The notes below the pieces were generated by a model, which was not told the DNA's origin, searched no databases, and saw only the letters and a program-made list of their open reading frames with translations. This document shows positions 5,416 through 13,745 of a DNA stretch of 35,840 nucleotides, piece by piece (position 1 is the stretch's first letter; every line of letters starts with the position of its first letter). The translations under genes were made by a program, and so were the position numbers. The stretch covers positions 1 through 35,840 of the forward strand of contig CAZLTJ010000012.1 in assembly GCA_964562425.1 (NCBI GenBank), written 5' to 3'. This DNA comes from JAUWMV01 sp964562425. Its GTDB lineage: Bacteria; UBP14; UBA6098; B30-G16.

Positions 5416-5927
5416 ATGAAAATTTTTGATCTCAAATCTGCTGGAACGACATTTAGTCATGAAATCATGGGTGGAGTCGTGACATTTATGACTATGTCAT
5501 ATATAATTTTCGTTCAACCACGACTGGAATTGTTGCAGGTGCGAGAACTGGATTGTCTTCTGTTGTTGTTGCTTTGCTGTTTTTGCTATGGTTGTTTTTT
5601 TATCCGATTATTCGTCTTGTGGGTTCTGGAATGATAGTTGATAATACAGTTTTCAATCCCATAACTGGACCTGTGCTTATCCTTGTTGGCGTTATGATTG
5701 CTTCCTCGATAGAGAAAATACATTGGGAAAAGACTTGGATTGCGATCCCAGCATTCTTAACAATAATTGGGATTCCTTTGACCTATTCGATCTCCGACGG
5801 CATGGCAATGGGATTTATCTCTTATCCAATCTGCGCAGTTGCTGCAGGAGAGACAAAAGAAGTTTCTACTTTTATGTGGGTCATTGCGGCTTTGTTTATT
5901 ATTAGATATATATTCTTTAATGTTTGA
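5416..5927 (+). pseudogene. AzgA-type adenine/guanine permease (NCS2 family), middle deleted
   Basis: The front (MKIFDLKSAGTTFSHEIMGG, then VVTFMTMSYIIFVQP) is the start of an AzgA/PbuG-type purine permease. After FVQP at about 5520 the reading jumps, in another frame, to TTGIVAGARTGLSSVV and the C-terminal membrane segments (FFYPIIRLVGSG, then FNPITGPVLILVGVMIASSI, then TYSISDGMAMGFISYPICAV), ending at TGA near 5927. Full-length members have about 430-450 residues; only about 170 remain, so about 270-290 residues between the first and the late helices are gone. The C-terminal 124-codon open frame is not expected to make a transporter. It lies just outside the tRNA-bounded island. Confidence 0.85.
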
Positions 5928-5993
5928 GAAACATTTATAATTTATCAAGAATAAAGGAAATATTTAGATTATTTACCTGAAATGGAGGAAATG

Positions 5994-6413
5994 ATGGATC
6001 AATGGGTACAAATTCCGAGTTACAGTACATGTTTTGTATGTGGTGATGATAATCCGATAGGGTTAGCAATGAAATTTAAGGGGAAGGATAAGTCCATTGA
6101 ATCTAAATTTACACTAAAACCGGAATATTGTGGTTATAAAAATATAGTTCACGGCGGAATTATTAGTGCTATTTTAGATGAAGGAATGGGATGGACAGGA
6201 TGGCTAACATTTAAAAAGTATTATCTTACATTGGAAATTAAAATAAGATTAAAAACTCCTGTAAGACCTGGTGTTAACTATACTCTTCAGACTACAATGC
6301 TCAAACAAAAGGGTAGAATTTTTTTTGCTGAGGGATTTTTAATAGATCCGAATGGTGTTGTGGTTGTAGAAGGTAAGGGAAAATATTTCATTGTTGATGA
6401 GATGCCAGAATAG
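5994..6413 (+). CDS. PaaI/YigI-type hotdog thioesterase
   Basis: Predicted acyl-CoA thioesterase with a single hotdog fold, 139 residues. The motif VHGGIISAILDEGMGW (about residues 54-69) is the PaaI signature, with the HGG loop and a catalytic acidic residue on the long helix. The N-terminus has CFVCGDDNPIGLAMKF, a cysteine-containing entry loop common in this subgroup. Among three in-frame ATGs (5982, 5991, 5994) the last is preferred since GGAGG at 5984-5988 is spaced 5 bp from it. It stands alone between the broken permease and miaA; the substrate is unknown. Confidence 0.8.
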   Translation: MDQWVQIPSYSTCFVCGDDNPIGLAMKFKGKDKSIESKFTLKPEYCGYKNIVHGGIISAILDEGMGWTGWLTFKKYYLTLEIKIRLKTPVRPGVNYTLQTTMLKQKGRIFFAEGFLIDPNGVVVVEGKGKYFIVDEMPE

Positions 6414-6563
6414 CTATCTTATTTTCAAACTGGTCTGCTTCTGATAATTTGGTATTTCGTATGTAATTATTCAAAGTGCTTGAAATAGGGATTGAAAATT
6501 TAACCATTTGCAAGAAATTTTATATCATTTGGAGACATGCAAGAGAAATATTAAATTCACCTA

Positions 6564-7469
6564 ATGAAGCATTCATTAGTTATAAGCGGTCCAACCGGTG
6601 TGGGAAAAACGAAAATATCTCAGATTGTTGCAGAAAAGCTTGATGGGGAGATTATCTCCGCTGATTCTCGACAAGTGTATCGTGGTTTGGATATAGGCAC
6701 CGCAAAACCAATTTCACCAAAGATTACACATCATCTCGTAGATATTATCGAACCTACTGAACAATATGATGCCGCAAGTTTCGTTAGAGATTCACGTGAA
6801 ATAATGGAAAAACTGTATAATGAAGGGAAGGTTCCAATAATTGTGGGAGGAACAGGTCTCTATATTAGAGCTTTAACTGAGGGGATTTTCACTGGAAACT
6901 TTCGAGATGTAAAGATTAGAAAAAAATTAATGGCTCGATGGAATGCTGGTGACGATCTATACATAGAATTAAAAAAGATAGATCCCATAGCTGCTAAAAA
7001 AATCGATCCAAGGAACTATGTAAGAATTGAAAGAGCTATTGAAGTATTCATGATTTCGGGAAAACCTATATCATACTGGTGGGAAAATAAAACAAATAAA
7101 CCCTCCGATTGGTTTTTTTTAAAGATTGTTTTGACACTTGACCGTTCTGTGCTTTATTCGAATATTGAGAATAGAACTATGCAAATGATTCAGCGGGGTT
7201 GGATTGAAGAGGTGAAAAAGCTTATTAATTCAGGAATACCAATGAATTCATCTGGGTTGTCATCTATTGGTTACAGACAGATTATCTCGTATCTTAATTG
7301 CGAAATTTCACAGGATGAGATGGTTAAAGAAATTTTCAAAGAAACAAAACAATATGCAAGGAAACAGCTTATATGGTTCAGAAAAGAACCAAATGTTCAT
7401 TGGGTCGATATTTACAACAAACGTGAAAGCCAAATTGCTAATGAAATTATTGGAATCTGGCAGAAATGA
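6564..7469 (+). CDS. miaA: tRNA dimethylallyltransferase MiaA
   Basis: Transfers dimethylallyl from DMAPP to N6 of A37 in tRNAs reading UNN codons. The 301-residue protein has family length. The P-loop is GPTGVGKTK (residues 9-17), the DSRQVYRG motif is at about 35-42, and the DIGTAKP and GGTGLYIRAL segments follow in order. The C-terminal domain includes SSIGYRQIISYL and the R-KQLIWFRKE motif. No clear ribosome site precedes ATG 6564, but the P-loop spacing fixes the start. The stop is 21 bp before the permease gene. Confidence 0.95.
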   Translation: MKHSLVISGPTGVGKTKISQIVAEKLDGEIISADSRQVYRGLDIGTAKPISPKITHHLVDIIEPTEQYDAASFVRDSREIMEKLYNEGKVPIIVGGTGLYIRALTEGIFTGNFRDVKIRKKLMARWNAGDDLYIELKKIDPIAAKKIDPRNYVRIERAIEVFMISGKPISYWWENKTNKPSDWFFLKIVLTLDRSVLYSNIENRTMQMIQRGWIEEVKKLINSGIPMNSSGLSSIGYRQIISYLNCEISQDEMVKEIFKETKQYARKQLIWFRKEPNVHWVDIYNKRESQIANEIIGIWQK

Positions 7470-7490
7470 TTTTCAAGGAAGCGTATGTAA

Positions 7491-8765
7491 ATGTTTTTGG
7501 AAATGATAAAAATAGCTTTTAGATCTATTATAGCACATAAACTTAGAAGCTTTCTTGTTGCATTTGGAGTAACAATAGGAGTTATTGCCGTTGTTGGAAT
7601 GACAGCATTAGCACTGTCTCTTCAAGCTGAGTTAAAAAAACAGTTTTCCCAAATGGGTCCTGAAAGCTTTGTGGTTATGAGAGTATCCCCGCTTAATTTT
7701 CTTAAAGGAAGGGATATGAAAAAAATGCGAGAGCTTTGGCGACGTCCAAGAATCCTGTTATCATATCACAAACCTCTTCTTGAGCAATCTGAATTTTGCG
7801 AGAAAATTGCACCGATGTCTTCCTACCATGGAAAAGTTTCATTCGGGAAAAAGAGATTTACTGATGCCTCGATCGTTGCCACAACGCCGGAATACAACGG
7901 ATTGACAACCCAGAAAGTGGAATTTGGAAGATTTCTCAGTAAGTATGAAATTGAACATAGAAAATACATTTGCGTAATTGGACCAACTATTGCCAAAGAA
8001 CTTTTTAGTGATGCCGACCCAATTGGAAGAAGGATAAAAGTTCGTGGTATACCTTTTGTTGTTACTGGAATTACAAAATCTCTTGGAAAGAGTATCGGAG
8101 AGGATAAGGATAACATAATTTTTGTGCCAATTACAACCGCTCTTCATCATTGGAAAAGACGATGGAACATTCAATACTTTGTCAAAGCTAAACCCGGAAA
8201 AGTCAAAGAGGCACAGGAAGAAGTTTCGCTTATTCTTAGACGATTAAGATCTCTTAAAACATATGAGGATAATAATTTTGACATATTTACATCGGAGCTG
8301 TTAATGACAATTTTGAATTCGATTTTAGCTGCGGTTTATGCAGTGGGTCTTTTTATTACAATGATAAGTTTGGTTGTTGCTGGGATAGGTATAATGAACG
8401 TGATGTTCGTTTCAGTTACAGAAAGGACAAAAGAAATTGGAATTCGAAAGGCAACAGGGGCATCCCCAAGGATAATTCTATTACAATTCACATTAGAGGC
8501 GGCATTTCTCGCACTGATTGGTGGCCTTCTAGGGCTCTTATTTTTAGCTGGTGCTTTCCAAGCACTCTCAACGATTCCTAAAATCATGGCTTCTGTTAAC
8601 GGAGGGGAAGCAGGATCCGGTGTTTTACCATTCAAATTGATACTTCATCCTTCCATTGTATTTTTAGGAGTTCTTTTTTCCACATCTGCAGGTGTAATAT
8701 TTGGTTATTTTCCAGCCAGAAAAGCAGCTAAATTGAATCCAGTTGATGCGCTTAGATGGGAATGA
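7491..8765 (+). CDS. ABC transporter permease, MacB/FtsX type
   Basis: Inner-membrane permease of the type that works with a MacB/LolD-like ATPase in lipoprotein, macrolide or peptide handling. The 424-residue protein begins with an amphipathic RSIIAHKLRSFLVAFGVTIG segment and one membrane helix. A periplasmic MacB core domain spans about residues 40-270. Three membrane helices follow (about 276-310, 327-355, 385-410), with the FtsX signature ERTKEIGIRKATGASPRIIL between the first two. It ends with FPARKAAKLNPVDALRWE, the typical C-terminal motif. A weak AAGGAA lies 11 bp upstream. No ATPase or membrane-fusion partner is adjacent. The rlu gene starts within a few bases of its stop. Confidence 0.9.
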   Translation: MFLEMIKIAFRSIIAHKLRSFLVAFGVTIGVIAVVGMTALALSLQAELKKQFSQMGPESFVVMRVSPLNFLKGRDMKKMRELWRRPRILLSYHKPLLEQSEFCEKIAPMSSYHGKVSFGKKRFTDASIVATTPEYNGLTTQKVEFGRFLSKYEIEHRKYICVIGPTIAKELFSDADPIGRRIKVRGIPFVVTGITKSLGKSIGEDKDNIIFVPITTALHHWKRRWNIQYFVKAKPGKVKEAQEEVSLILRRLRSLKTYEDNNFDIFTSELLMTILNSILAAVYAVGLFITMISLVVAGIGIMNVMFVSVTERTKEIGIRKATGASPRIILLQFTLEAAFLALIGGLLGLLFLAGAFQALSTIPKIMASVNGGEAGSGVLPFKLILHPSIVFLGVLFSTSAGVIFGYFPARKAAKLNPVDALRWE

Positions 8766-8769
8766 GCAC

Positions 8770-9498
8770 ATGTTGTTTGAGGATTCTAAAGAGGAACTTA
8801 GAATAAATAAATTTCTACGTATGTACGCAAATATCTCTCGACGTCAAGCAGACAAACTTATTCAACAGGGCAAAGTAAGGATAAATAACAAAATTGCCGC
8901 ACATGGTGAATTGGTTACCCCAGAGGACAAGATATATCTTTTCAACAATCGCATAATTCCTAGAAGAATAATTTATCGATATATTCTATTAAACAAACCG
9001 ATAGGTTATATATGTTCCAAAGTTGGCGACAAAACTGTTTTTGATCTTCTCAAACGTGAAAGAGAAGGTTTAAACTACGTAGGTCGGCTTGATGTGAATA
9101 CATCGGGTGCGTTGCTTTTTACAAATGATGGTGTTATGGCAAATTGTTTGATGAAGAGTAATGTTTCAAGGATTTACGAAGTTTCATTGGATACAGTCTT
9201 ATCTCACGATGCAGTGGAACTCTTAAAACAGGGACCATCGTTGGACGGTGAGCTTGTAAAATTGGGAAAAGTAAAAATTTACAAAAGAGACATTGAGATC
9301 GAATTGTTTGAAGGAAGACAACGAGAAGTAAGACGAATTTTTGAATCTTTGGGGTCAAAAGTTATCAAACTTAACAGAATAAGCTTTGCTGGAATCTCAA
9401 TTAACACTCTACTAATTAGCAAATATAGAGAATTGTCATCAAGTGAAATTAGAGAGCTAATTAAAATAAAAAAGATTGAAGTGAAAAGCATCCGATAA
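8770..9498 (+). CDS. Pseudouridine synthase, RluB/RsuA family
   Basis: Isomerises uridine to pseudouridine in rRNA. It has an N-terminal S4 RNA-binding domain (LRINKFLRMYANISRRQADK, then VRINN) and the catalytic domain with GRLDVNTSGALLFTNDG, whose Asp (about residue 108) is the nucleophile. The later FEGRQREVRRIFESLG is the conserved RsuA/RluB segment. Length is 242 residues from ATG 8770, normal for the group. Earlier in-frame starts (TTG 8743, ATG 8746) would overlap the permease gene; the overlap would permit coupling, so the exact start is uncertain. RluB versus RsuA cannot be decided without alignment. Confidence 0.9.
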   Translation: MLFEDSKEELRINKFLRMYANISRRQADKLIQQGKVRINNKIAAHGELVTPEDKIYLFNNRIIPRRIIYRYILLNKPIGYICSKVGDKTVFDLLKREREGLNYVGRLDVNTSGALLFTNDGVMANCLMKSNVSRIYEVSLDTVLSHDAVELLKQGPSLDGELVKLGKVKIYKRDIEIELFEGRQREVRRIFESLGSKVIKLNRISFAGISINTLLISKYRELSSSEIRELIKIKKIEVKSIR

Positions 9499-9515
9499 AC
9501 ATGCTTGATATAAAC

Positions 9516-10355
9516 CTAATTAGAGATGTTCTGATTATAGTAGGCTTTCAGGTTCTCATAAATAATGAATGGTACTTTGTATATCCCCAAAAGCGGCTCG
9601 CCTCGAACAAAACCATGACAATCTGATCCACCTGTAATAGCTAAGTTCTTCGACTGAGCGTAATGCAAAAGCTTTTCGATTACTTTTGGATGATGTCCGG
9701 GATAATATACTTCAATTCCGTCTATCCCCCATAGAACCAAAGAATCCAACAAATCGAAGCAACCTTTTGTAACACCGCAATGTGCGATAACTGCCAATCC
9801 CCCAGCGTTATGGATAATGTCTATAGCTTTCTTTGGTTCCGTCGACCAACGGGGCACATAAGCTGGTTTGCCATAGCCCAAATATCGGGTAAAAGCAGCA
9901 TGCACAGAGGGAACATAACCTAACTTTACCATAGCTTTTGCAATATGAGGTCTGCCATATGAATTTGCCTTTTTGCTGAGTTCAAAAACAAACTCCGGAT
10001 TTATTGGTTTGCTTAACTCGGATAATCTTTGGCAAACATCGATGACTCTTTTCCGCCGTGAAGCTATCATTTTTTTTGAAAGATTATGAATAGTTTGAGA
10101 GTATATGTCAATATAATAGGCGAGAATATGCATGCTTCCATTGCAGCATTTTGTGGAAACTTCCATACCGGGGATGAAAATTAAACCTGAAGAATCAGCT
10201 AATTTGGAAGCATATTCGATACAGCTAACAATATCATGATCTGTTATTGAAATTACTGATAGATTATATCGAACGGCACGTTCAACTATTTCCTCTGGAG
10301 AGAAGCTACCATCGCAGCAATTTGAATGAATATGAAGGTCTACATATTTTTTCAT
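9516..10355 (-). CDS. PHP-domain phosphoesterase (RNase AM/YciV-like)
   Basis: Metal-dependent phosphoesterase. The 279-residue PHP domain shows all the metal-ligand motifs: DLHIHSNCCDGSFSPEE at the N-terminus (H8, H10, D15), SITDHDIVS (D39, H40), GMEVS (E65), AVIAHCG in the middle and GGSDCHG (D245, H247). Proteins of this form include nucleoside 3',5'-bisphosphatases and the 5'-to-3' ribonuclease RNase AM. The start at 10355 is 4 bp from the stop of the cyclodeaminase gene upstream on the same strand, so the two are co-transcribed. The substrate is not determined by sequence. Confidence 0.88.
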   Translation of the reverse strand: MKKYVDLHIHSNCCDGSFSPEEIVERAVRYNLSVISITDHDIVSCIEYASKLADSSGLIFIPGMEVSTKCCNGSMHILAYYIDIYSQTIHNLSKKMIASRRKRVIDVCQRLSELSKPINPEFVFELSKKANSYGRPHIAKAMVKLGYVPSVHAAFTRYLGYGKPAYVPRWSTEPKKAIDIIHNAGGLAVIAHCGVTKGCFDLLDSLVLWGIDGIEVYYPGHHPKVIEKLLHYAQSKNLAITGGSDCHGFVRGEPLLGIYKVPFIIYENLKAYYNQNISN

Positions 10356-10359
10356 TAAA

Positions 10360-10992
10360 TCATTCTTCCGAAATCCTGTTCTTAACTATAACCATAATTT
10401 CTGGAACTAAACCTTCAATATCCTCCATAATATTCCCCACCATATCTGATATCCTGGTGATGAAGCTCTTATCTTTGATGCTGGCAAGGTTAATATCTAC
10501 ATTAAGCTTTGCGGATAGAATTGCTGATTTAGACATTAATGCAGCAACACCACTATCTGAAACTGCGTTTTGGTTGCCTATTTCTGCAGTTCTTTTAGCA
10601 TAATGAAGCACCTTGGTGCAATCCTGCATAATTCTCAAAGGAACAAATGTGGCTTTTTGAAGTGCATGCTGTAAAGCTTCCTTTTGTAACATTCTCTCTT
10701 CTCCGTTATTTTTTGGCATCCTGTAAGCACCCATAACGTCGCTAAAGGCGTCTGCATCTTGTTCTATATGAGATGTAATTAATTTTCGAAGTTCTTCGGA
10801 TTGAGAGAGAATATATTTTAACTCATCTTCGAAATCGGCATACTTTTTCTTACCCATTGTTAAATTGCAAACCATTGACACCAAAGAAGCAGCTACTGCA
10901 CCACAAAGAGCAGCTGCACTACCTCCACCCGGCGTGGGGGATTTTGAGGCAAGGTCATCTAAAAAATCTTTTATATTTCTTTCTATGAGCAT
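10360..10992 (-). CDS. Cyclodeaminase/cyclohydrolase family protein (FTCD C-terminal domain, FchA-like)
   Basis: Resembles formimidoyltetrahydrofolate cyclodeaminase, which converts 5-formimino-THF to 5,10-methenyl-THF with release of ammonia. The product is 210 residues, all helical in character, with the signature SPTPGGGSAAALCGA (about residues 18-32). Start at 10992 is preferred: AAGGGGGG stands just before that ATG, while a longer frame from 11058 has no ribosome site and no family similarity. The PHP gene follows after 4 bp. Stand-alone versions occur in acetogens, purine degraders and many anaerobes, so a folate one-carbon role is likely but not proven. Confidence 0.85.
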   Translation of the reverse strand: MLIERNIKDFLDDLASKSPTPGGGSAAALCGAVAASLVSMVCNLTMGKKKYADFEDELKYILSQSEELRKLITSHIEQDADAFSDVMGAYRMPKNNGEERMLQKEALQHALQKATFVPLRIMQDCTKVLHYAKRTAEIGNQNAVSDSGVAALMSKSAILSAKLNVDINLASIKDKSFITRISDMVGNIMEDIEGLVPEIMVIVKNRISEE

Positions 10993-11141
10993 GTTACCCC
11001 CCTTGATTTTCAATTTGCTAATATGCATCATAATAGGTATTACGCAAGGATTTTTCATTAAAATCTAAAAATTCTCTTCGAATAGCTACTTCAACAAATC
11101 AAACTTGTGTAATTTATGCTTTTGTGTTAAATTTTCAAGTC

Positions 11142-12095
11142 ATGCCATCGGAATCGGGTAAAAAATTATTAAGTAAATTTCTTTTCGGAATCAGCGATCA
11201 TATTGCTTTCATTAGGCCACTGCTTTTGATACCGATCTGGACTCCAGCACTTTTGGGATTTTGGGCTGGTGGTGGTAGTTTCAGTGCTTCTGAATTGTGG
11301 TTGTTGATTTTGTATACAACGTTTCTTGGGATTGGGATTTATGGCATAAATCAAATATTCGATCGAGAATCTGACGTAATCAATAACAAAAATCTTCCTC
11401 TGGCTTTGGGTTATATTTCAAAATTTGTTGCATGGTTTATTACTGTTGCTGGATTCGTAGGAGTTTTATTTATTGGGTTGTTTATGCCAATTTATATTGC
11501 ATTGGTAACAGTTTTGGCTGTTTTACTTGGTATTAGCTATTCCGCTCCACCGTTTAGATTCAAAGACCGACCAATTGTATCGCTATTATTAAATTGTATA
11601 GGTCATGGCATCCTGATATATATAATAGGATATCTTTTCAGTATCGCTTCGAACGAAGTTTATGTTTTCAAATGGTTTTTTCTTTTAAGGTCTATTCCAT
11701 ATGGGATAGCATTCGTTTCCGTTTATCTTGCAACAACCGTTTTGGATGTTAGCGGTGATAGAGAGGTGGGGAAAAGAACTTTCTCGGTGGTTTATGGGCA
11801 ACGGAAGGCTTTAACAATTGCTGTTTTTGGTGTTTTTCTATCAGGAATGTTAGGATTAATTTTTCGTGAACCTGCAATATTCCTTACAGCTGTGATAACA
11901 TTTCCAATTTATGCTGGTGCACTTGCCGATAAGGAGATCGATCCTAAAAAAGTTGTTCGAGGTAATAAAGCTGCCGTATTAGCACTTGCAGTTCTTACGC
12001 TGTTTTACATACCCACTTTTTTTATTCCTGTGTTTATAGCGATTGTATTTGCTTGCGTATATAACAGAAAACGATTAGGTGTGGCGTATCCGTAA
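11142..12095 (+). CDS. UbiA-family prenyltransferase
   Basis: Integral membrane prenyltransferase that attaches a polyprenyl group to an acceptor such as a quinone, heme or glycerol head group. Counting from ATG 11142 there are 317 residues and about eight or nine membrane helices. The first Mg-diphosphate motif is NQIFDRESD (N70, D74, D78) and the second is DVSGDREVGKRT (D202, D206). A GTG 18 bp upstream is an alternative start; neither has a clear ribosome site. It is not next to menaquinone or heme genes, so the acceptor is unknown. The second motif with GKRT is the common bacterial form. Confidence 0.88.
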   Translation: MPSESGKKLLSKFLFGISDHIAFIRPLLLIPIWTPALLGFWAGGGSFSASELWLLILYTTFLGIGIYGINQIFDRESDVINNKNLPLALGYISKFVAWFITVAGFVGVLFIGLFMPIYIALVTVLAVLLGISYSAPPFRFKDRPIVSLLLNCIGHGILIYIIGYLFSIASNEVYVFKWFFLLRSIPYGIAFVSVYLATTVLDVSGDREVGKRTFSVVYGQRKALTIAVFGVFLSGMLGLIFREPAIFLTAVITFPIYAGALADKEIDPKKVVRGNKAAVLALAVLTLFYIPTFFIPVFIAIVFACVYNRKRLGVAYP

Positions 12096-12115
12096 TAAAT
12101 TCAGACCCCAAAAAA

Positions 12116-12139
12116 GCCCGTCAAAAACAATTGACGAGC
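12116..12139 (-). terminator. Rho-independent terminator for minus-strand transcription
   Basis: CGTCAA and TTGACG (12119-12124, 12131-12136), extended by GC pairs, enclose a 6-nt loop. Read on the minus strand the hairpin is followed by GGCTTTTTT, a proper T-run. It sits 30 bp after the end of the small lipoprotein-like frame. It may also halt plus-strand ubiA readthrough, but that side has no T-run. Confidence 0.7.
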
Positions 12140-12169
12140 TTAAATGAAGATTGCAACATCAATTTAACA

Positions 12170-12370
12170 TTATTCTATCAATGAAACGAAGACATAATCC
12201 ATAATGTATGCCACAATAGTGCTTCTACTATCGATTCCTTCAGCATTGTTTCCACTTTCAGGACCTATTGCATTTTCTGCTGATGGATTTTCATCATTAT
12301 CTGTAGAACAACCCACAATAATTAATCCAACCGCAAGCATCAATGCCAGCAATATACTCTAAAATTTCTT
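12170..12370 (-). pseudogene. Degenerate small lipoprotein gene
   Basis: A frame on the minus strand from TTG 12352 encodes 60 residues: LALMLAVGLIIVGCSTDNDE with a lipobox (IVGC), a low-complexity Asn/Glu/Ser linker, and a short tail. Just upstream is AAGGGG, then ATA AAG AAA TTT TAG in the same frame. This looks like a signal-peptide start (M-K-K-F) in which the ATG became ATA and a codon became a stop. The linker AIGPESGN recalls the GAEGGT start of the ZU5-like lipoprotein at 12742-13635, so it may be a truncated paralogue. A good terminator follows it. Confidence 0.45.
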
Positions 12371-12526
12371 TATCCCCTTTTTTTGGTTTTTTGTTTCAAT
12401 CAACTTAGGATAATAAGGAATCAGTCAAGTTTTTAATCATTAAAAAATATGATCCAAGAATAGCAACAATTGCTTTCTTATTGCAAATAAAATTGAATTC
12501 TATGCATACTATAAGCTGTTATATAA

Positions 12527-12756
12527 CTACTTTCGTGAATTCCTGGAAATAAATTCATTTGGTGCACCTGTTGTATTGTCAAACTTATATTTGCTCGTTT
12601 CCCAAACCAACATAGTATCGTTACAAGTTACTTCGTTAGCATATAATCCTTCAGCAGTAATACAGAGTGTTGAACTATCGAATTAGGCTGTACATTTATC
12701 TGCTATACTTGCTTCCGAACCAAATATTCCACGTTGAACAACTAGTGTGCATAAAT
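12527..12756 (-). pseudogene. Coding remnant with an in-frame stop, unidentified
   Basis: One minus-strand frame reads through a single TAA to TAG at 12527-12529. It contains QRGIFGSEASIADKCTA, stop, then FDSSTLCITAEGLYANEVTC and ETSKYKFDNTTGAPNEFISR. Apart from the stop the composition is that of a secreted beta-rich protein. There is no start codon. It lies just downstream of the ZU5-like lipoprotein gene on the same strand and may be a cut-off neighbour or a lost extension. No family is recognised. Confidence 0.4.
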
Positions 12757-13635
12757 ACTAACCTCGGTGGTTGTTGGTGTATCAACTGCCGTAACGAAAT
12801 CGGAAAGATGGTTTACCATCGCAGATGCAATATTGGAATCTATGTTCACCGTTGTTGTTAATGGGATCCAACCTGTGCCTAAGTCGGTGTAAACTTCTAT
12901 ATCAGCTTCGTTTCCACCTCTCAGATAGTCCTCATTGTAGTTCAATCTTATTGTTGCTGGTAAAGCGAAATTGGTTCCAGCGGGACCTATTGTAACAGGA
13001 GCAGAAACGAAGACTGCGTTTCCGCCAATTGGAGCAGGAGAACTTGTCCAAGCTAAGGTGAATTCCACATTTTCGCTTAAAGCTCCTGTTGGAATATCAA
13101 ATCTTAATACGTTGGTTACCCAAAAATAACCACCGTTAGGTCCAATAATTATATCGGTACTTGTATCGACAGCAGCGCAGAATTCCGACAAACGATACAC
13201 CAAGGCTGAAGCCCTATTATCATCGTTGTTAACTGTTGTTGTTAATTGTATCCATCCGCTGCCAGTATCGGAATAGATTACGATATCCGATTCGCTTGCA
13301 GAACCCAATTCTGATTCGTTATAGTAGATTGTTATCGTTGCTGGTAAAGAGAAATTTGTTCCGTCAGGCGATATTATATAGCTATCGTCTAATATCATAA
13401 TTTTACTTCCAATTGGCATTGGTGAGGAATTTCTTTCGATTTTAAAATCCACATTTTCTGACAAGGCACTTGCAGGTACATACAAGCTTACATCACCAGA
13501 TATCTCTATTGTGCCGCCCTCAGCACCGATTGTTCTCTCTGTTGTATTATCATTGCTATCGTCTTTGCTGGAGCATCCGATAAGAATTAGACTTGCTACA
13601 AGCAAAAATATTGAAATAAAATGGAATAATTTCAT
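12742..13635 (-). CDS. Lipoprotein with two tandem ZU5-like domains
   Basis: Predicted outer-envelope lipoprotein of 297 residues. The signal peptide MKLFHFISIFLLVASLILIG is followed by the lipidated C21 (LIGC). Two similar modules of about 120 residues follow. The first starts TIGAEGGTIEISGDVSLYVP and has SALSENVDF, SPDGTNFSLPATITIYYNES and GSGWIQLTTTVN; the second starts IIGPNGGYFWVTN with GALSENVEF, GPAGTNFALPATIRLNYNED and GTGWIPLTTTVN. The GxxGG opening, the P-x-x-ALS turn and the paired repeats resemble ZU5 domains. AGAGAGGTAG precedes ATG 13635. The function is unknown; a surface adhesion or protein-interaction role is only inference. Confidence 0.75.
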   Translation of the reverse strand: MKLFHFISIFLLVASLILIGCSSKDDSNDNTTERTIGAEGGTIEISGDVSLYVPASALSENVDFKIERNSSPMPIGSKIMILDDSYIISPDGTNFSLPATITIYYNESELGSASESDIVIYSDTGSGWIQLTTTVNNDDNRASALVYRLSEFCAAVDTSTDIIIGPNGGYFWVTNVLRFDIPTGALSENVEFTLAWTSSPAPIGGNAVFVSAPVTIGPAGTNFALPATIRLNYNEDYLRGGNEADIEVYTDLGTGWIPLTTTVNIDSNIASAMVNHLSDFVTAVDTPTTTEVSIYAH

Positions 13636-13745
13636 ATTCTACCTCTCTTTGATTTTTAAGTTTTCCATGGATTATTGGGTAATTAATTTAGTGAATAAAG
13701 GGTGTTAAGCAATTTTTTTTTGATATAGATGAATCGATAATCTCT

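Noticed and set aside
10993..11058. N-terminal extension of the cyclodeaminase
   Set aside because: There is no ribosome site at 11058; a strong one lies directly before the ATG at 10992.
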